NCBI RefSeq assembly: GCF_009296165.1
Contig: NZ_VUAZ01000004.1
Location: 1 to 34,460 of the forward strand
DNA: 34,460 nucleotides
From: Pseudomonas kitaguniensis
Lineage (GTDB): Bacteria; Pseudomonadota; Gammaproteobacteria; Pseudomonadales; Pseudomonadaceae
Reading direction: 5' to 3'
The position numbers were made by a program, and so were the translations under genes. Within the stretch, counting starts at the first letter, position 1; every line of letters begins with the position of its first letter. The notes under the pieces were generated by a model. It did not search any database, was not told where the DNA came from, and was given only the letters and a program-made list of their open reading frames with translations. This document shows positions 8,088 to 15,897 of the stretch, in pieces.

Positions 8088-8798
8088 TCATCGGAAAGTG
8101 ATGAGCTGCGGCGCCTTCATCAGTTGCAAGTGGGTATGACTGTTGAAGGAAGCCAGCGCCACCTCGCGACCACGGAATTTCAGCTGGTTGAGCGAGGTGT
8201 TAACAATTTGCCAATTCAGTTCGAAGGCCTGGGCGGCAGGCATTCGGGTTATCAGATGGAGCAGGGCGGTGATGCTGCCGCCGGAGGTAAACACGGCGAT
8301 TTTGTGCGAGCTGTCGGCCGCTTCAAGAATACGTTGCAGGCCACCTTGTACCCGTTCGACGAACCCCAGCCAGCTTTCCAGCCCCGGCGGGTCATACGTG
8401 CCGGCCAGCCAGCGCTCGATGATCAGGGCGAAGATGCGCTGGAATTCGCTGCGGTGTTGCGCGGCGTTGCGCAGAACCTCTATGGCGTGGGGTTCGGCGC
8501 CCAGCAGGTCGGGGAGCAGGGCGCGGATGATCGCTTCGGCGTCGAATTCATTGAACGCAGCGTCTATTTCCAGCGCCGGAACCGGCAAGCCCAGGGCAGC
8601 GTACTGATCGAAAGCGGCGGTAGCGGTGTGCTGCTGGCGGCGCAGGTCGCCGGTGATACAGCGGTCGAACCTTATGCCTAGCGCTGCGAGATGACGACCG
8701 AGCACGTGTGCCTGCTCCACGCCGATGGGCGACAGCACGTCGTAGTCGTCTGCACCGAAGGAGGCCTGGCCATGTCGAATCAGGTAAATGCTGCCCAC
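8088..8798 (-). CDS. Histidine phosphatase superfamily protein
   Basis: This 236-residue branch-1 histidine phosphatase (phosphoglycerate-mutase-like) begins MGSIYLIRHGQASFG, whose RHG carries the phospho-accepting histidine (residue 9). The second catalytic part appears as FTSGGSITALLH, where the usual GH of the family is replaced by GG, so the second histidine may be missing or displaced; activity may therefore differ from a typical member. The start codon is GTG at 8798, with GGGAAAA as a weak ribosome site and no in-frame ATG nearby. A TTGACA-N17-TAACCT promoter lies 27 bp upstream. Substrate unknown. Confidence 0.8.
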   Translation of the reverse strand: MGSIYLIRHGQASFGADDYDVLSPIGVEQAHVLGRHLAALGIRFDRCITGDLRRQQHTATAAFDQYAALGLPVPALEIDAAFNEFDAEAIIRALLPDLLGAEPHAIEVLRNAAQHRSEFQRIFALIIERWLAGTYDPPGLESWLGFVERVQGGLQRILEAADSSHKIAVFTSGGSITALLHLITRMPAAQAFELNWQIVNTSLNQLKFRGREVALASFNSHTHLQLMKAPQLITFR

Positions 8799-8831
8799 GT
8801 CCGTTTTCCCGGTACGTTGAAAGTCTGGCGA

Positions 8832-8860
8832 GGTTATGAGGATGCCTGCAAGCTGTCAAT
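8832..8860 (-). promoter_or_regulatory. Sigma70-type promoter for the histidine phosphatase gene
   Basis: On the minus strand a perfect -35 box TTGACA (plus 8855-8860) is followed after 17 bases by TAACCT (plus 8832-8837). A transcript would start near 8825, giving a leader of about 27 nt before the GTG start. The -10 box is weak. Confidence 0.45.
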
Positions 8861-9005
8861 GGAAAAACATACGCTCGTTTTAAAATCTCATTGGAGCCCG
8901 CTTGGTGGCGGTTTGATCACTGGCCCGAACGCAGTGGCGCCGGTATGCTGGGGCAATCTGCGCCTGGCGCACCGCCATCTGTAAACCGCACCTGTAAGGA
9001 GTCAC

Positions 9006-10031
9006 ATGGATTTTCTGGCTGAATACGCAAGCTTTTTGGCTAAGACCGTCACCCTGGTGGTCGCCATCCTCGTGGTGTTGATCAGTTTCGCGGCGCTGCG
9101 CAGCAAAGGCCGTCGCAAACCCGCCGGCCAACTGCAGGTCAGCAAGCTCAATGACTTCTATAAGGGCCTGCGTGAGCGCTTGGAGTCGAGTTTGCTCGAC
9201 AAGGACCAGCTCAAGGCCCTGCGTAAGTCCGAAAGCAAAAGCGAAAAGAAGCACAGCAAGAAGAAACCCGAGGCCAAGCCACGGGTGTTTGTGCTGGATT
9301 TCGACGGCGACATCAAAGCCTCGGCCACCGAGAGCCTGCGCCATGAGATTACCGCGCTGCTGAGCCTGGCCACGGCGAAAGACGAAGTGGTGCTGCGCCT
9401 GGAAAGCGGCGGCGGCATGGTGCACAGCTATGGTTTGGCGTCTTCGCAATTGGCGCGTATCCGCCAGGCCGGCGTGCCGTTGACCGTGTGCATCGACAAG
9501 GTCGCGGCCAGCGGCGGCTACATGATGGCGTGCATCGGCGAGAAAATCATCAGCGCGCCGTTTGCCATCCTCGGCTCGATTGGCGTGGTGGCGCAGTTGC
9601 CCAACGTTAACCGCTTGCTGAAAAAGCACGATATTGACTTTGAAGTGCTGACTGCCGGTGAGTACAAACGCACGCTCACGGTGTTTGGCGAAAACACCGA
9701 GAAAGGCCGCGAAAAATTCCAGGAAGACCTGGACATTACGCATCAGTTGTTCAAGAACTTCGTCTCTCGTTATCGCCCGCAGTTGGCGATTGATGACGTG
9801 GCGACCGGTGAGGTGTGGCTGGGTGTTGCAGCCCTCGACAAGCAACTGGTCGACGAGCTGCAAACCAGCGACGAATACCTGGCCACCAAGGCCAAGACCG
9901 CCGAGGTGTTCCACCTGCACTATGCCGAGCGCAAGAGCCTGCAGGAGCGCGTAGGCCTGGCCGCCAGCGGCTCGGTGGACCGCGTGTTGCTGACTTGGTG
10001 GAGCCGTTTGACCCAACAGCGCTTCTGGTAA
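9006..10031 (+). CDS. sohB: SohB, inner-membrane S49 serine protease
   Basis: This 341-residue peptidase of family S49 is anchored by one N-terminal membrane helix (residues about 13-31), followed by a lysine-rich linker (74-92) and the ClpP-like protease domain. The Ser-Lys dyad is visible: Ser169 in DKVAASGGYMMAC and Lys221 in TAGEYKRTLTVFGEN. The oxyanion segment RLESGGGMVHSYG is also present. SohB proteins act on the outer face of the inner membrane, and E. coli sohB is a multicopy suppressor of htrA loss. AAGGAG is well spaced before the ATG. It is divergent from the histidine phosphatase gene. Confidence 0.95.
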   Translation: MDFLAEYASFLAKTVTLVVAILVVLISFAALRSKGRRKPAGQLQVSKLNDFYKGLRERLESSLLDKDQLKALRKSESKSEKKHSKKKPEAKPRVFVLDFDGDIKASATESLRHEITALLSLATAKDEVVLRLESGGGMVHSYGLASSQLARIRQAGVPLTVCIDKVAASGGYMMACIGEKIISAPFAILGSIGVVAQLPNVNRLLKKHDIDFEVLTAGEYKRTLTVFGENTEKGREKFQEDLDITHQLFKNFVSRYRPQLAIDDVATGEVWLGVAALDKQLVDELQTSDEYLATKAKTAEVFHLHYAERKSLQERVGLAASGSVDRVLLTWWSRLTQQRFW

Positions 10032-10073
10032 CCGAAGCACATCACCCAGCAGGCTTATTCTGGCAAGCGGGAT

Positions 10074-10097
10074 GTTGGGGCGAGCCCCCTCGCCACA
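10074..10097. repeat. Single REP element
   Basis: GTTGGGGCGAGCCCCCTCGCCACA is a compact palindromic REP of the P. fluorescens type, read inverted as TGTGGCGAGGGGGCTCGCCCC. It sits between the convergent ends of sohB and dhaL, where it may also help end or protect transcripts. Confidence 0.6.
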
Positions 10098-10113
10098 CCA
10101 GCCCGTTGCAACA

Positions 10114-10758
10114 TCACCTCAAACGCTGCTCAACCGAACCGGCCAAACACGTCAGGATCAGGCAGCACGACACCGCCCCAGCGTCCAGCACGCCCAATGA
10201 GCGCTCGCCCAAACGGCTGGCCCGGCCGATTTTAGCCACCAGGTCTCTGGTCGAATCACGCCCTTGCGACGCGGCGCGCTTCATCGCTTCCAGCGCCTGA
10301 TTGAATGACGCCCCACGCGCATGCTCACGCTCAAAGGCCTCAACCGCCGGGATCAACGTGTCCATCAAACACTTGTCGCCCACACCGGCCTCGGTGATGT
10401 CTTGCAGCGACGTCAGGCCGCCGCGCAATAGACCGGCAAAGGTCGCGGCGTCGATGTCTTCGCGGTTGCGCACTTCATCGGCCATGCCAATGAACAGGCT
10501 GCCGTACAGCGGGCCCATGGAGCCGCCGATGCCTTCCATCAGGCTCAAGGTCAGTTCATCCAGGGCTTCGGCGAGGCTCAATTGGCGGCCCTCGATGTTG
10601 CGCCCGCAGTCGGCGAAGCCTTTGGCCATGTTGATGCCGTGGTCGCCGTCGCCAATCGCGCCGTCGACTTCGCTGAGGTATTCACGGTTGGCCACGATCA
10701 CGCGGACCAAGTCGGCAACGATGGCGCTGCCGTCGTCGCTGGAAAAATGCTCGCTCAT
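10114..10758 (-). CDS. dhaL: DhaL-type kinase subunit (nucleotide-binding)
   Basis: This 214-residue DAK2-domain protein is the nucleotide-binding subunit of dihydroxyacetone-type kinases. The Mg/nucleotide aspartates appear in DGAIGDGDHGINMAKG (Asp32, Asp37, Asp39), followed by GIGGSMGPLYGSLF and AGVGDKCLMDTL, both typical of DhaL. It starts three bases after the dhaK stop, so the two subunits should be translationally coupled. No dhaM gene is present in the window, so the kinase is probably ATP-dependent rather than driven by the phosphotransferase system. In this operon the substrate is likely erythrulose rather than dihydroxyacetone, as in the mycobacterial tetritol pathways (LerK/DerK). 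That assignment is inferred from context. Confidence 0.9.
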   Translation of the reverse strand: MSEHFSSDDGSAIVADLVRVIVANREYLSEVDGAIGDGDHGINMAKGFADCGRNIEGRQLSLAEALDELTLSLMEGIGGSMGPLYGSLFIGMADEVRNREDIDAATFAGLLRGGLTSLQDITEAGVGDKCLMDTLIPAVEAFEREHARGASFNQALEAMKRAASQGRDSTRDLVAKIGRASRLGERSLGVLDAGAVSCCLILTCLAGSVEQRLR

Positions 10759-10761
10759 GGT

Positions 10762-11763
10762 TCATTCCGCCTGGGTCATGCCGATGGAGCGGCAGGGGTG
10801 GTCGATCAGGGTTTTCAGTTCGGCGTCGAGGCCGAGCAGGGTCAGGGTCACGCCCATCATCTCCAGGGAGGTGAAGTAGTTGCCCACGTAGCAACGGTGA
10901 ATCTGCAAGCCCCTGGCCTTGAGCTGGCGTTCCACCTCGGCGTAAAAAATGTACAGCTCCATCACCGGTGTCGCGCCGAGGCCCGAGACCAATACCACCA
11001 CGCTGTCGTCCTGGCTGAAATCGCGGTCGGCGAGGATCGGCGCGAGCATGCGCTCGGCCATCGCAGCGGCGGATTCGATGGGGATGACCTGAATGCCCGG
11101 CTCGCCGTGGTGTCCGATACCTAATTCCATCTGGCCATCGGCAATCTGGAAATTCGGCTTGCCCACGGCGGCAATGGTGCAGGGTGTCAGGCCGATGCCA
11201 ATCGAGCGGCAGTGGTCCACCGCCTTCTGCGCGACGCGAATAACCCCGTCCAAATCATATTGGTGTGCGGCGGCGGCCCCGCCGACCTTCCACATGAAAA
11301 TTTCCCCGGCCACGCCGCGCCGTTTGGCAATCTCGGCCTTGGGCGCGGAGGCCACGTCGTCGTTCGCCACCACGGTGCGGATGTGCAGGTCTTTGCTGGC
11401 GGCCATTTTCATCGCCAGCTTCACGTTCATATTGTCGCCGGCATAGTTGCCGTACAGGCAGGCCACGCCCGCGCCATGCTCGGCCGCGCGGAAGGCATCG
11501 AAGAAACTTTTGGCGGTGGGCGAGGAGAAAATCTCGCCGACCGCCACGGCGTCCACCAGGCCCGGGCCGACATAGCCGAGGAAGGCCGGTTCATGCCCTG
11601 AACCGCCGCCGGTGACGATGCCGACACGGCCTTGCGCAGACGGTTTGGCTTTGACGATTACCCGCGGGTTGCTTTCGTATTGGTGCAGTTCGGGGTGCGC
11701 GAGCAGAATCCCGCGCAGCATGTCTTCGACCACTTGGTCTGGATCGTTGATGACTCGATTCAT
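10762..11763 (-). CDS. dhaK: DhaK-type kinase subunit (ketose-binding)
   Basis: This 333-residue DAK1-domain protein is the substrate-binding subunit that holds the short ketose covalently on a histidine. Residues equivalent to E. coli DhaK His56, Asp109 and His218 are seen with a one-residue shift: His57 in GGGSGHEPA, Asp110 in YGNYAGD, and His219 in GIGHHGEPG. The ATG at 11763 (MNRVINDP) is chosen over one 11 codons upstream because the family starts there and AGGA precedes it. The neighbouring dehydrogenases and isomerase point to D- or L-erythrulose as substrate. Plain dihydroxyacetone remains possible. Confidence 0.92.
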   Translation of the reverse strand: MNRVINDPDQVVEDMLRGILLAHPELHQYESNPRVIVKAKPSAQGRVGIVTGGGSGHEPAFLGYVGPGLVDAVAVGEIFSSPTAKSFFDAFRAAEHGAGVACLYGNYAGDNMNVKLAMKMAASKDLHIRTVVANDDVASAPKAEIAKRRGVAGEIFMWKVGGAAAAHQYDLDGVIRVAQKAVDHCRSIGIGLTPCTIAAVGKPNFQIADGQMELGIGHHGEPGIQVIPIESAAAMAERMLAPILADRDFSQDDSVVVLVSGLGATPVMELYIFYAEVERQLKARGLQIHRCYVGNYFTSLEMMGVTLTLLGLDAELKTLIDHPCRSIGMTQAE

Positions 11764-11825
11764 AACGCGGTGTCCTGTTGTTGTTTTCAAAGGCACAAAA
11801 GATCAAGCGGCGGCGCTGTTCGGGT

Positions 11826-12941
11826 TCAGGGTTGCAAGACGACTTTGAGCGATTTGTCGCCGCGCTCCATCACCGCGAACGCTTCCTTGAAGTCCGCCAG
11901 TGCAAACGTGTGGGTCACCACGTCGCGCATGTCGATCTTGCGGTTGCCGATAAAGTCGATGGCGCGCGGGTACATGTACGGCCCCAAGTGCGAGCCGAGG
12001 ATGTCCAGTTCCTTGCGGTCGCCAATGATCGACCAGTCCACCGTGGCCTCGTCATTAAACACGCTGAACTCAACAAAACGCCCCAGCTTGCGCAGCATTG
12101 CCAGGCCCTGGTTCACGGCTTTGTGGTGCCCGGTGGCTTCGATATAAATATCGCAACCGTAACCGCCGGTAATTTCACGGATCCTCGCCAGCACATCGAC
12201 TTCGGCCGGGTTCCACACCTCGTCGGCGCCCATGCGCAGGGCGAGGGCGGCGCGCTCGGGTTTCATGTCCAGTACGATGAGTTTTTTCGGGTTGCGCAGG
12301 CGCACCGCGCCGATAATGCCCAAGCCCAGCGTGCCGGCGCCGGCCACCACTACCACGTCGTCGAAATCGACATTGGCGCGTTCCGCCGCGTGCAGTGAGC
12401 AGGCCAGCGGTTCGATCAAAATCGCCTCTTCCGGCGCAATCGAGTCCGGCACCTGATGCACGATGCCTTCCTTGGTGAAAATCATGTATTGCGCCATGGC
12501 GCCTTGCACATTGTTCTGGAAACCATAGAGGTCATGCTTCTGGCACATCCAGTACTGCCCGTGATTACAGAAGCGGCAGCCCCAGCACGGCACTATCTGT
12601 TCCGAGATCACCCGGTCGCCGACCTTGACTCCGCGCTTTTCTGCGCCGGGGCCGAGGGCAACCACGCGACACACAAATTCATGCCCTGGAATCATTGGCG
12701 GTTTGACGTAGCGCGGTTGCTCGGCATCGCCCCAAAACGACGGCGCGCCGCGATAGGTCTTGATGTCGCCCATGCAAATGCCGCACAGCTCGACTTTGGT
12801 CAGAATCTCATCGGGGCCAGGCGTGGGCACGTCGACGGTTTCCAGGCGGTAGTCTTCCGGGCCATGGCAGACCACGGCCTGCATGGTTTTCGGGATGACC
12901 GGCGCGCGTAGTTCGGGTGTGCTTTCGGTGACGTTGGACAT
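11826..12941 (-). CDS. Zinc-dependent dehydrogenase, probable erythritol/L-threitol dehydrogenase
   Basis: This 371-residue medium-chain dehydrogenase has an N-terminal GroES-like catalytic domain with zinc ligands Cys53 (LCGICMGD) and His87-Glu88 (PGHEF). A structural zinc site uses Cys119, 122, 125 and 133. The NAD domain carries VVAGAGTLGLG. The long N-terminal extension and the overall pattern match proteins annotated as erythritol/L-threitol dehydrogenase, which oxidise the polyol to L-erythrulose. GAGG precedes the ATG. It lies 26 bp after the SDR gene and 62 bp before dhaK, inside one operon. Zinc polyol dehydrogenase is certain; the exact polyol is inferred from family resemblance and context. 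Confidence 0.85.
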   Translation of the reverse strand: MSNVTESTPELRAPVIPKTMQAVVCHGPEDYRLETVDVPTPGPDEILTKVELCGICMGDIKTYRGAPSFWGDAEQPRYVKPPMIPGHEFVCRVVALGPGAEKRGVKVGDRVISEQIVPCWGCRFCNHGQYWMCQKHDLYGFQNNVQGAMAQYMIFTKEGIVHQVPDSIAPEEAILIEPLACSLHAAERANVDFDDVVVVAGAGTLGLGIIGAVRLRNPKKLIVLDMKPERAALALRMGADEVWNPAEVDVLARIREITGGYGCDIYIEATGHHKAVNQGLAMLRKLGRFVEFSVFNDEATVDWSIIGDRKELDILGSHLGPYMYPRAIDFIGNRKIDMRDVVTHTFALADFKEAFAVMERGDKSLKVVLQP

Positions 12942-12967
12942 GGCAAAACCTCACGACAAAAGATGAA

Positions 12968-13722
12968 TTACTGAATGCTGTAGCCGCCGTCGATCAGCAT
13001 GTTGGCGCCGGTGATCATTTGCGCGGCATCGCTGAGCAGGTACAACGCGAGCCCGGCGATTTCTTCCGGCTGCGCAAAACGCCCCGCCGGGATCTGCAAT
13101 TTGGCCCGCTCACCGACTTCACCGGCCCAGGCTTTTTTACCCAGCGCGGTCTCGACGATGGTCGGAGAGATGGCGTTGACGTTGATCTGCGGCGCCCATT
13201 CCATCGCCAATACTTTGGTCATGCCGACGATTGCCGCCTTGCTGGCGCAGTACGCGACGTGGCGGTCCAGGCCAATCACGGCGGCCTGCGAGGCGAGGTT
13301 GACGATGCGCCCGTGGCCGCGGCGAGCATGTGTTTGGCGCAGGCCTGGGCCACGAAAAAGCTGGCCTTGAGGTTGATGTCCAGGGTGCTGTCCCAAGCGC
13401 TTTCGCTGACATCCATGGCCTTGTCGAGCAGGGCGATGCCGGCGCTGTTGATCAGGTAATCCAGGCGTTGGAAATGCTCGAACACGGTGTCGATGGTGCT
13501 GTGTATTTGGTCGACCCGGCTGAGGTCGACGGCAATGCCCAAATGCCCGGCGCCCAGGCTGGCCGCGACTTCGACCACTGCCGGGTCGCGGTCGAGCAAG
13601 GCCACGCGCGCGCCGCGCTCCACCAGCAGGCTGGCACACGCCAAGCCGATCCCGGCGGCGCCGCCGGTGATCACTGCGCAACGGCCACTGAGGTCGAAGG
13701 CTTGGTTCCAGAATCCAGACAT
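12968..13722 (-). pseudogene. SDR dehydrogenase, probable D-threitol dehydrogenase, frameshifted
   Basis: Two overlapping frames together encode one complete short-chain dehydrogenase of about 251 residues. The first frame (from 13722, MSGFWNQAFDLSG) holds the NAD motif TGGAAGIG (19-26) and NSAG. The second carries GRIVNLAS with the catalytic serine (about 145) and YCASK with Tyr about 158 and Lys about 162. The frames meet around 13310-13320, where one missing base in a G/C-rich stretch explains the break: MLAA continues into HGRIVNLAS. Every conserved motif is kept, so the break is recent or a sequence error. GGAG lies eight bases before the ATG. Its place in the operon suggests D-threitol to D-erythrulose oxidation. 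Confidence 0.8.
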
Positions 13723-13745
13723 GTAAGTGACTCCACTTTTTGATT

Positions 13746-13849
13746 GTTCCCACGCTCGCGGGAACGCCGCCTGGGACGCTCTGCGTCCCGATGTTGAGTA
13801 ACGCGCAGCGTCACGGCATGCATTCCCACGCGGGGCATGGGAACGATCA
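13746..13849. repeat. Repeat with short hairpins inside the tetritol operon
   Basis: The stretch holds GTTCCCACGCTCGCGGGAAC, then GGGACGCTCTGCGTCCC, and ends with CCCACGCGGGGCATGGGAAC. Such GTTCCCACGC...GTGGGAAC units are widespread in P. fluorescens group genomes. It fills the gap between the binding-protein gene and the SDR gene and may tune expression of the downstream enzymes. Confidence 0.6.
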
Positions 13850-13853
13850 GCCG

Positions 13854-14861
13854 TTACTTGCCGCCGCTGACTTGTTTGTACAGCGCGTCGGCGTTGGCGT
13901 TGGTCACCGGCACCCACGGCAATATGTAGTTCTTGGCCGTGCCATCGCCCCATTTCAGGTCTTTGGCATAGCGCTGCCAGATCACCGACTGCGGCGTGTA
14001 GTCCTTGCCCGCCAGCGCGCGCAAGGCCACGTCCAGCGCGCCTTGGGATTGCGCCTGCGCGTCCTGCAAAAAGGTGGTGATTTCATCTCTTTTTGCCGCC
14101 TGGATCGCGTCCGGCATGCCATCAATCGAGGTCACCGGCACCTCTTTGGAGGTCAACCCGTGCGATTTCAGCGCCTGCACGGCGCCGAGGGCCATGTCGT
14201 CGTTCTGCGCGATCACACCGTTGATGCCTTTTGGGTGGGCGTTCAGCCAGTCTTCGGTCAGCGTCATGGCCTGGGCGCGGTCCCAGTTGGCGGTCTTTTT
14301 CTCGATGATCTTGATGTCGGGGTGCTTGCCCAACACTTCCAGCTCGCCTTTTTCGCGGTCGATTTGCGCCGACTGGCCAATCGGGCCTTGAATGATCACC
14401 ACGTTGCCTCGGCCCTTGAGCTTGTCGACCATGGCCTGAGCCTGCAAACGGCCGCCTTCGACGTCGTCATTGCCCACATACGGAACGGCCGCATCGGCGA
14501 CTTTGGTGTTCGAGGCGATCACCACCACGTCGTTGCTCATGGCTTGCTTCACGGTGCCGACACCCGCTTTGGTGTCGATCGGCACGAACAGGATGGCGTC
14601 GTAGCGCTGGGTCACCATGTTTTCGATCTGGTTATTCTGGGTCAGCGCGTCGTAGTTGCCGTCGAACACGGTCAGTTGCACCGTGCCGTCCTTGACCGCC
14701 GGATGCTCCTTCAATTCGCGCACCCAGTTCTGCATGAACTGGCCCTTGAGGCCGTAGACGGCGGCGCCGATTTTGTAGGTCTTGCCATCGGCCGCCAGGG
14801 CGATACTGCTGGCGAGCAGGGAGAGGGCCGCGACAGCAGCCAAAGACATTCCAGCTTTCAT
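13854..14861 (-). CDS. Sugar/polyol ABC transporter, periplasmic binding protein
   Basis: This 335-residue protein has a Sec signal peptide (MKAGMSLAAVAALSLLASS, cleavage probably after ALA at residue 23) and a type-I periplasmic binding fold of the ribose-binding (Peripla_BP_4) class. Segments such as YDAILFVPIDTKAG, VYGLKGQF and GVIAQNDDMALGAVQAL are typical of RbsB-like receptors. It delivers ligand to the permease and ATPase encoded just upstream. The gene order ATPase, permease, receptor is reversed from the usual rbs order. GGAG precedes the ATG. Given the enzymes downstream in the operon, the ligand is likely a tetritol such as erythritol or threitol. This is inferred. Confidence 0.9.
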   Translation of the reverse strand: MKAGMSLAAVAALSLLASSIALAADGKTYKIGAAVYGLKGQFMQNWVRELKEHPAVKDGTVQLTVFDGNYDALTQNNQIENMVTQRYDAILFVPIDTKAGVGTVKQAMSNDVVVIASNTKVADAAVPYVGNDDVEGGRLQAQAMVDKLKGRGNVVIIQGPIGQSAQIDREKGELEVLGKHPDIKIIEKKTANWDRAQAMTLTEDWLNAHPKGINGVIAQNDDMALGAVQALKSHGLTSKEVPVTSIDGMPDAIQAAKRDEITTFLQDAQAQSQGALDVALRALAGKDYTPQSVIWQRYAKDLKWGDGTAKNYILPWVPVTNANADALYKQVSGGK

Positions 14862-14919
14862 GGTGAGAACTCCGCTTATTGTTGTGGGTCGTTCAGTTCA
14901 TTTTTTTGAGCAAAAGCGA

Positions 14920-15897
14920 CTAGCGTTTTTTCTTGCGCCACACGTCTATCAGTACTGCGAACACGATGATCAGGCCCTTGGCGACCTGTTGGTAATAAGA
15001 CGAAACCCCGAGCAGGTTCAGTCCGTTATTGATCACGCCGATCAGCAGCGCGCCAAACAGCGTGCCGACAATGCTGCCGGTGCCGCCCGACAGGCTGGTG
15101 CCGCCGATGACCACTGCGGCGATTGCGTCCAGCTCATAGGAAACCCCGGCTTGCGGCAGGGCAGAGGTGGTGCGTGCCGACAACACCACGCCGGCCAGGC
15201 CTGCGAGCAAACCCGAGACCACGTACACCGAAAACATGACCTTGCGCACACCGATGCCCGAGGTGCGCGCGCTCTTTTCATTGCCGCCCACCGCGTACAC
15301 ATAACGGCCGTACGTGGTGTAGCGCAGCACCATCCAGAACAGCAGCGCGACCACGGCGAAGATCACGATGGGCACGCCAATCGGGCCGATCTTGCCGATA
15401 CCGAGTGCCAGGTAAGCGTCGGGCAGGTCGGTAATCGGGCTGCCGTCGTTGAGGATGAAGGTCATGCCGCGCGCGATGCTGAGCATGCCGAGGGTGGCCA
15501 CGAACGGTGGGATCGACAGGTTGGCGACCATAAAACCGTTGACCACACCGAGCATCGCGCCGGCAAACATCCCCGCACTCGCCGCCGCCAGCACGCCGTA
15601 GCCCTGGGTTGCGACCATGGCGCTGCACAGCCCGGCAAAGGCCAGGATCGAGCCCACCGACAAGTCGATGCCCTTGGTCAGGATCACGTAGGTCATGCCC
15701 ACGGCGAGGATGCCGTTGATCGAGGTCTGGCGCAAAATGTCCATCCAGTTGCGCCAGGTCATGAAGTATTCGCTGGAAAACGCCATCACCACGCACAGCA
15801 AAATAAACACCAGCGGCAGGCCAAAGCGGTCGAGGGACACCCGCAGGCGGTTGCGCGGCGCGGCTGTAATCGGTGCAGTCAGGGTTTTGGCAGTCAT
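14920..15897 (-). CDS. Sugar/polyol ABC transporter, permease
   Basis: This 325-residue inner-membrane permease of the RbsC/BPD_transp_2 family has eight or more hydrophobic helices. Family signatures include GILAVGMTYVILTKGIDLSVGS and the conserved loop AVGGNEKSARTSGI that contacts the ATPase, then VIGGTSLSGGTGSI. It ends with a basic cytoplasmic tail, WRKKKR. Its ATG overlaps the ATPase stop as ATGA, a sign of translational coupling. It forms the membrane pore for the binding protein encoded 58 bp downstream. Confidence 0.93.
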   Translation of the reverse strand: MTAKTLTAPITAAPRNRLRVSLDRFGLPLVFILLCVVMAFSSEYFMTWRNWMDILRQTSINGILAVGMTYVILTKGIDLSVGSILAFAGLCSAMVATQGYGVLAAASAGMFAGAMLGVVNGFMVANLSIPPFVATLGMLSIARGMTFILNDGSPITDLPDAYLALGIGKIGPIGVPIVIFAVVALLFWMVLRYTTYGRYVYAVGGNEKSARTSGIGVRKVMFSVYVVSGLLAGLAGVVLSARTTSALPQAGVSYELDAIAAVVIGGTSLSGGTGSIVGTLFGALLIGVINNGLNLLGVSSYYQQVAKGLIIVFAVLIDVWRKKKR

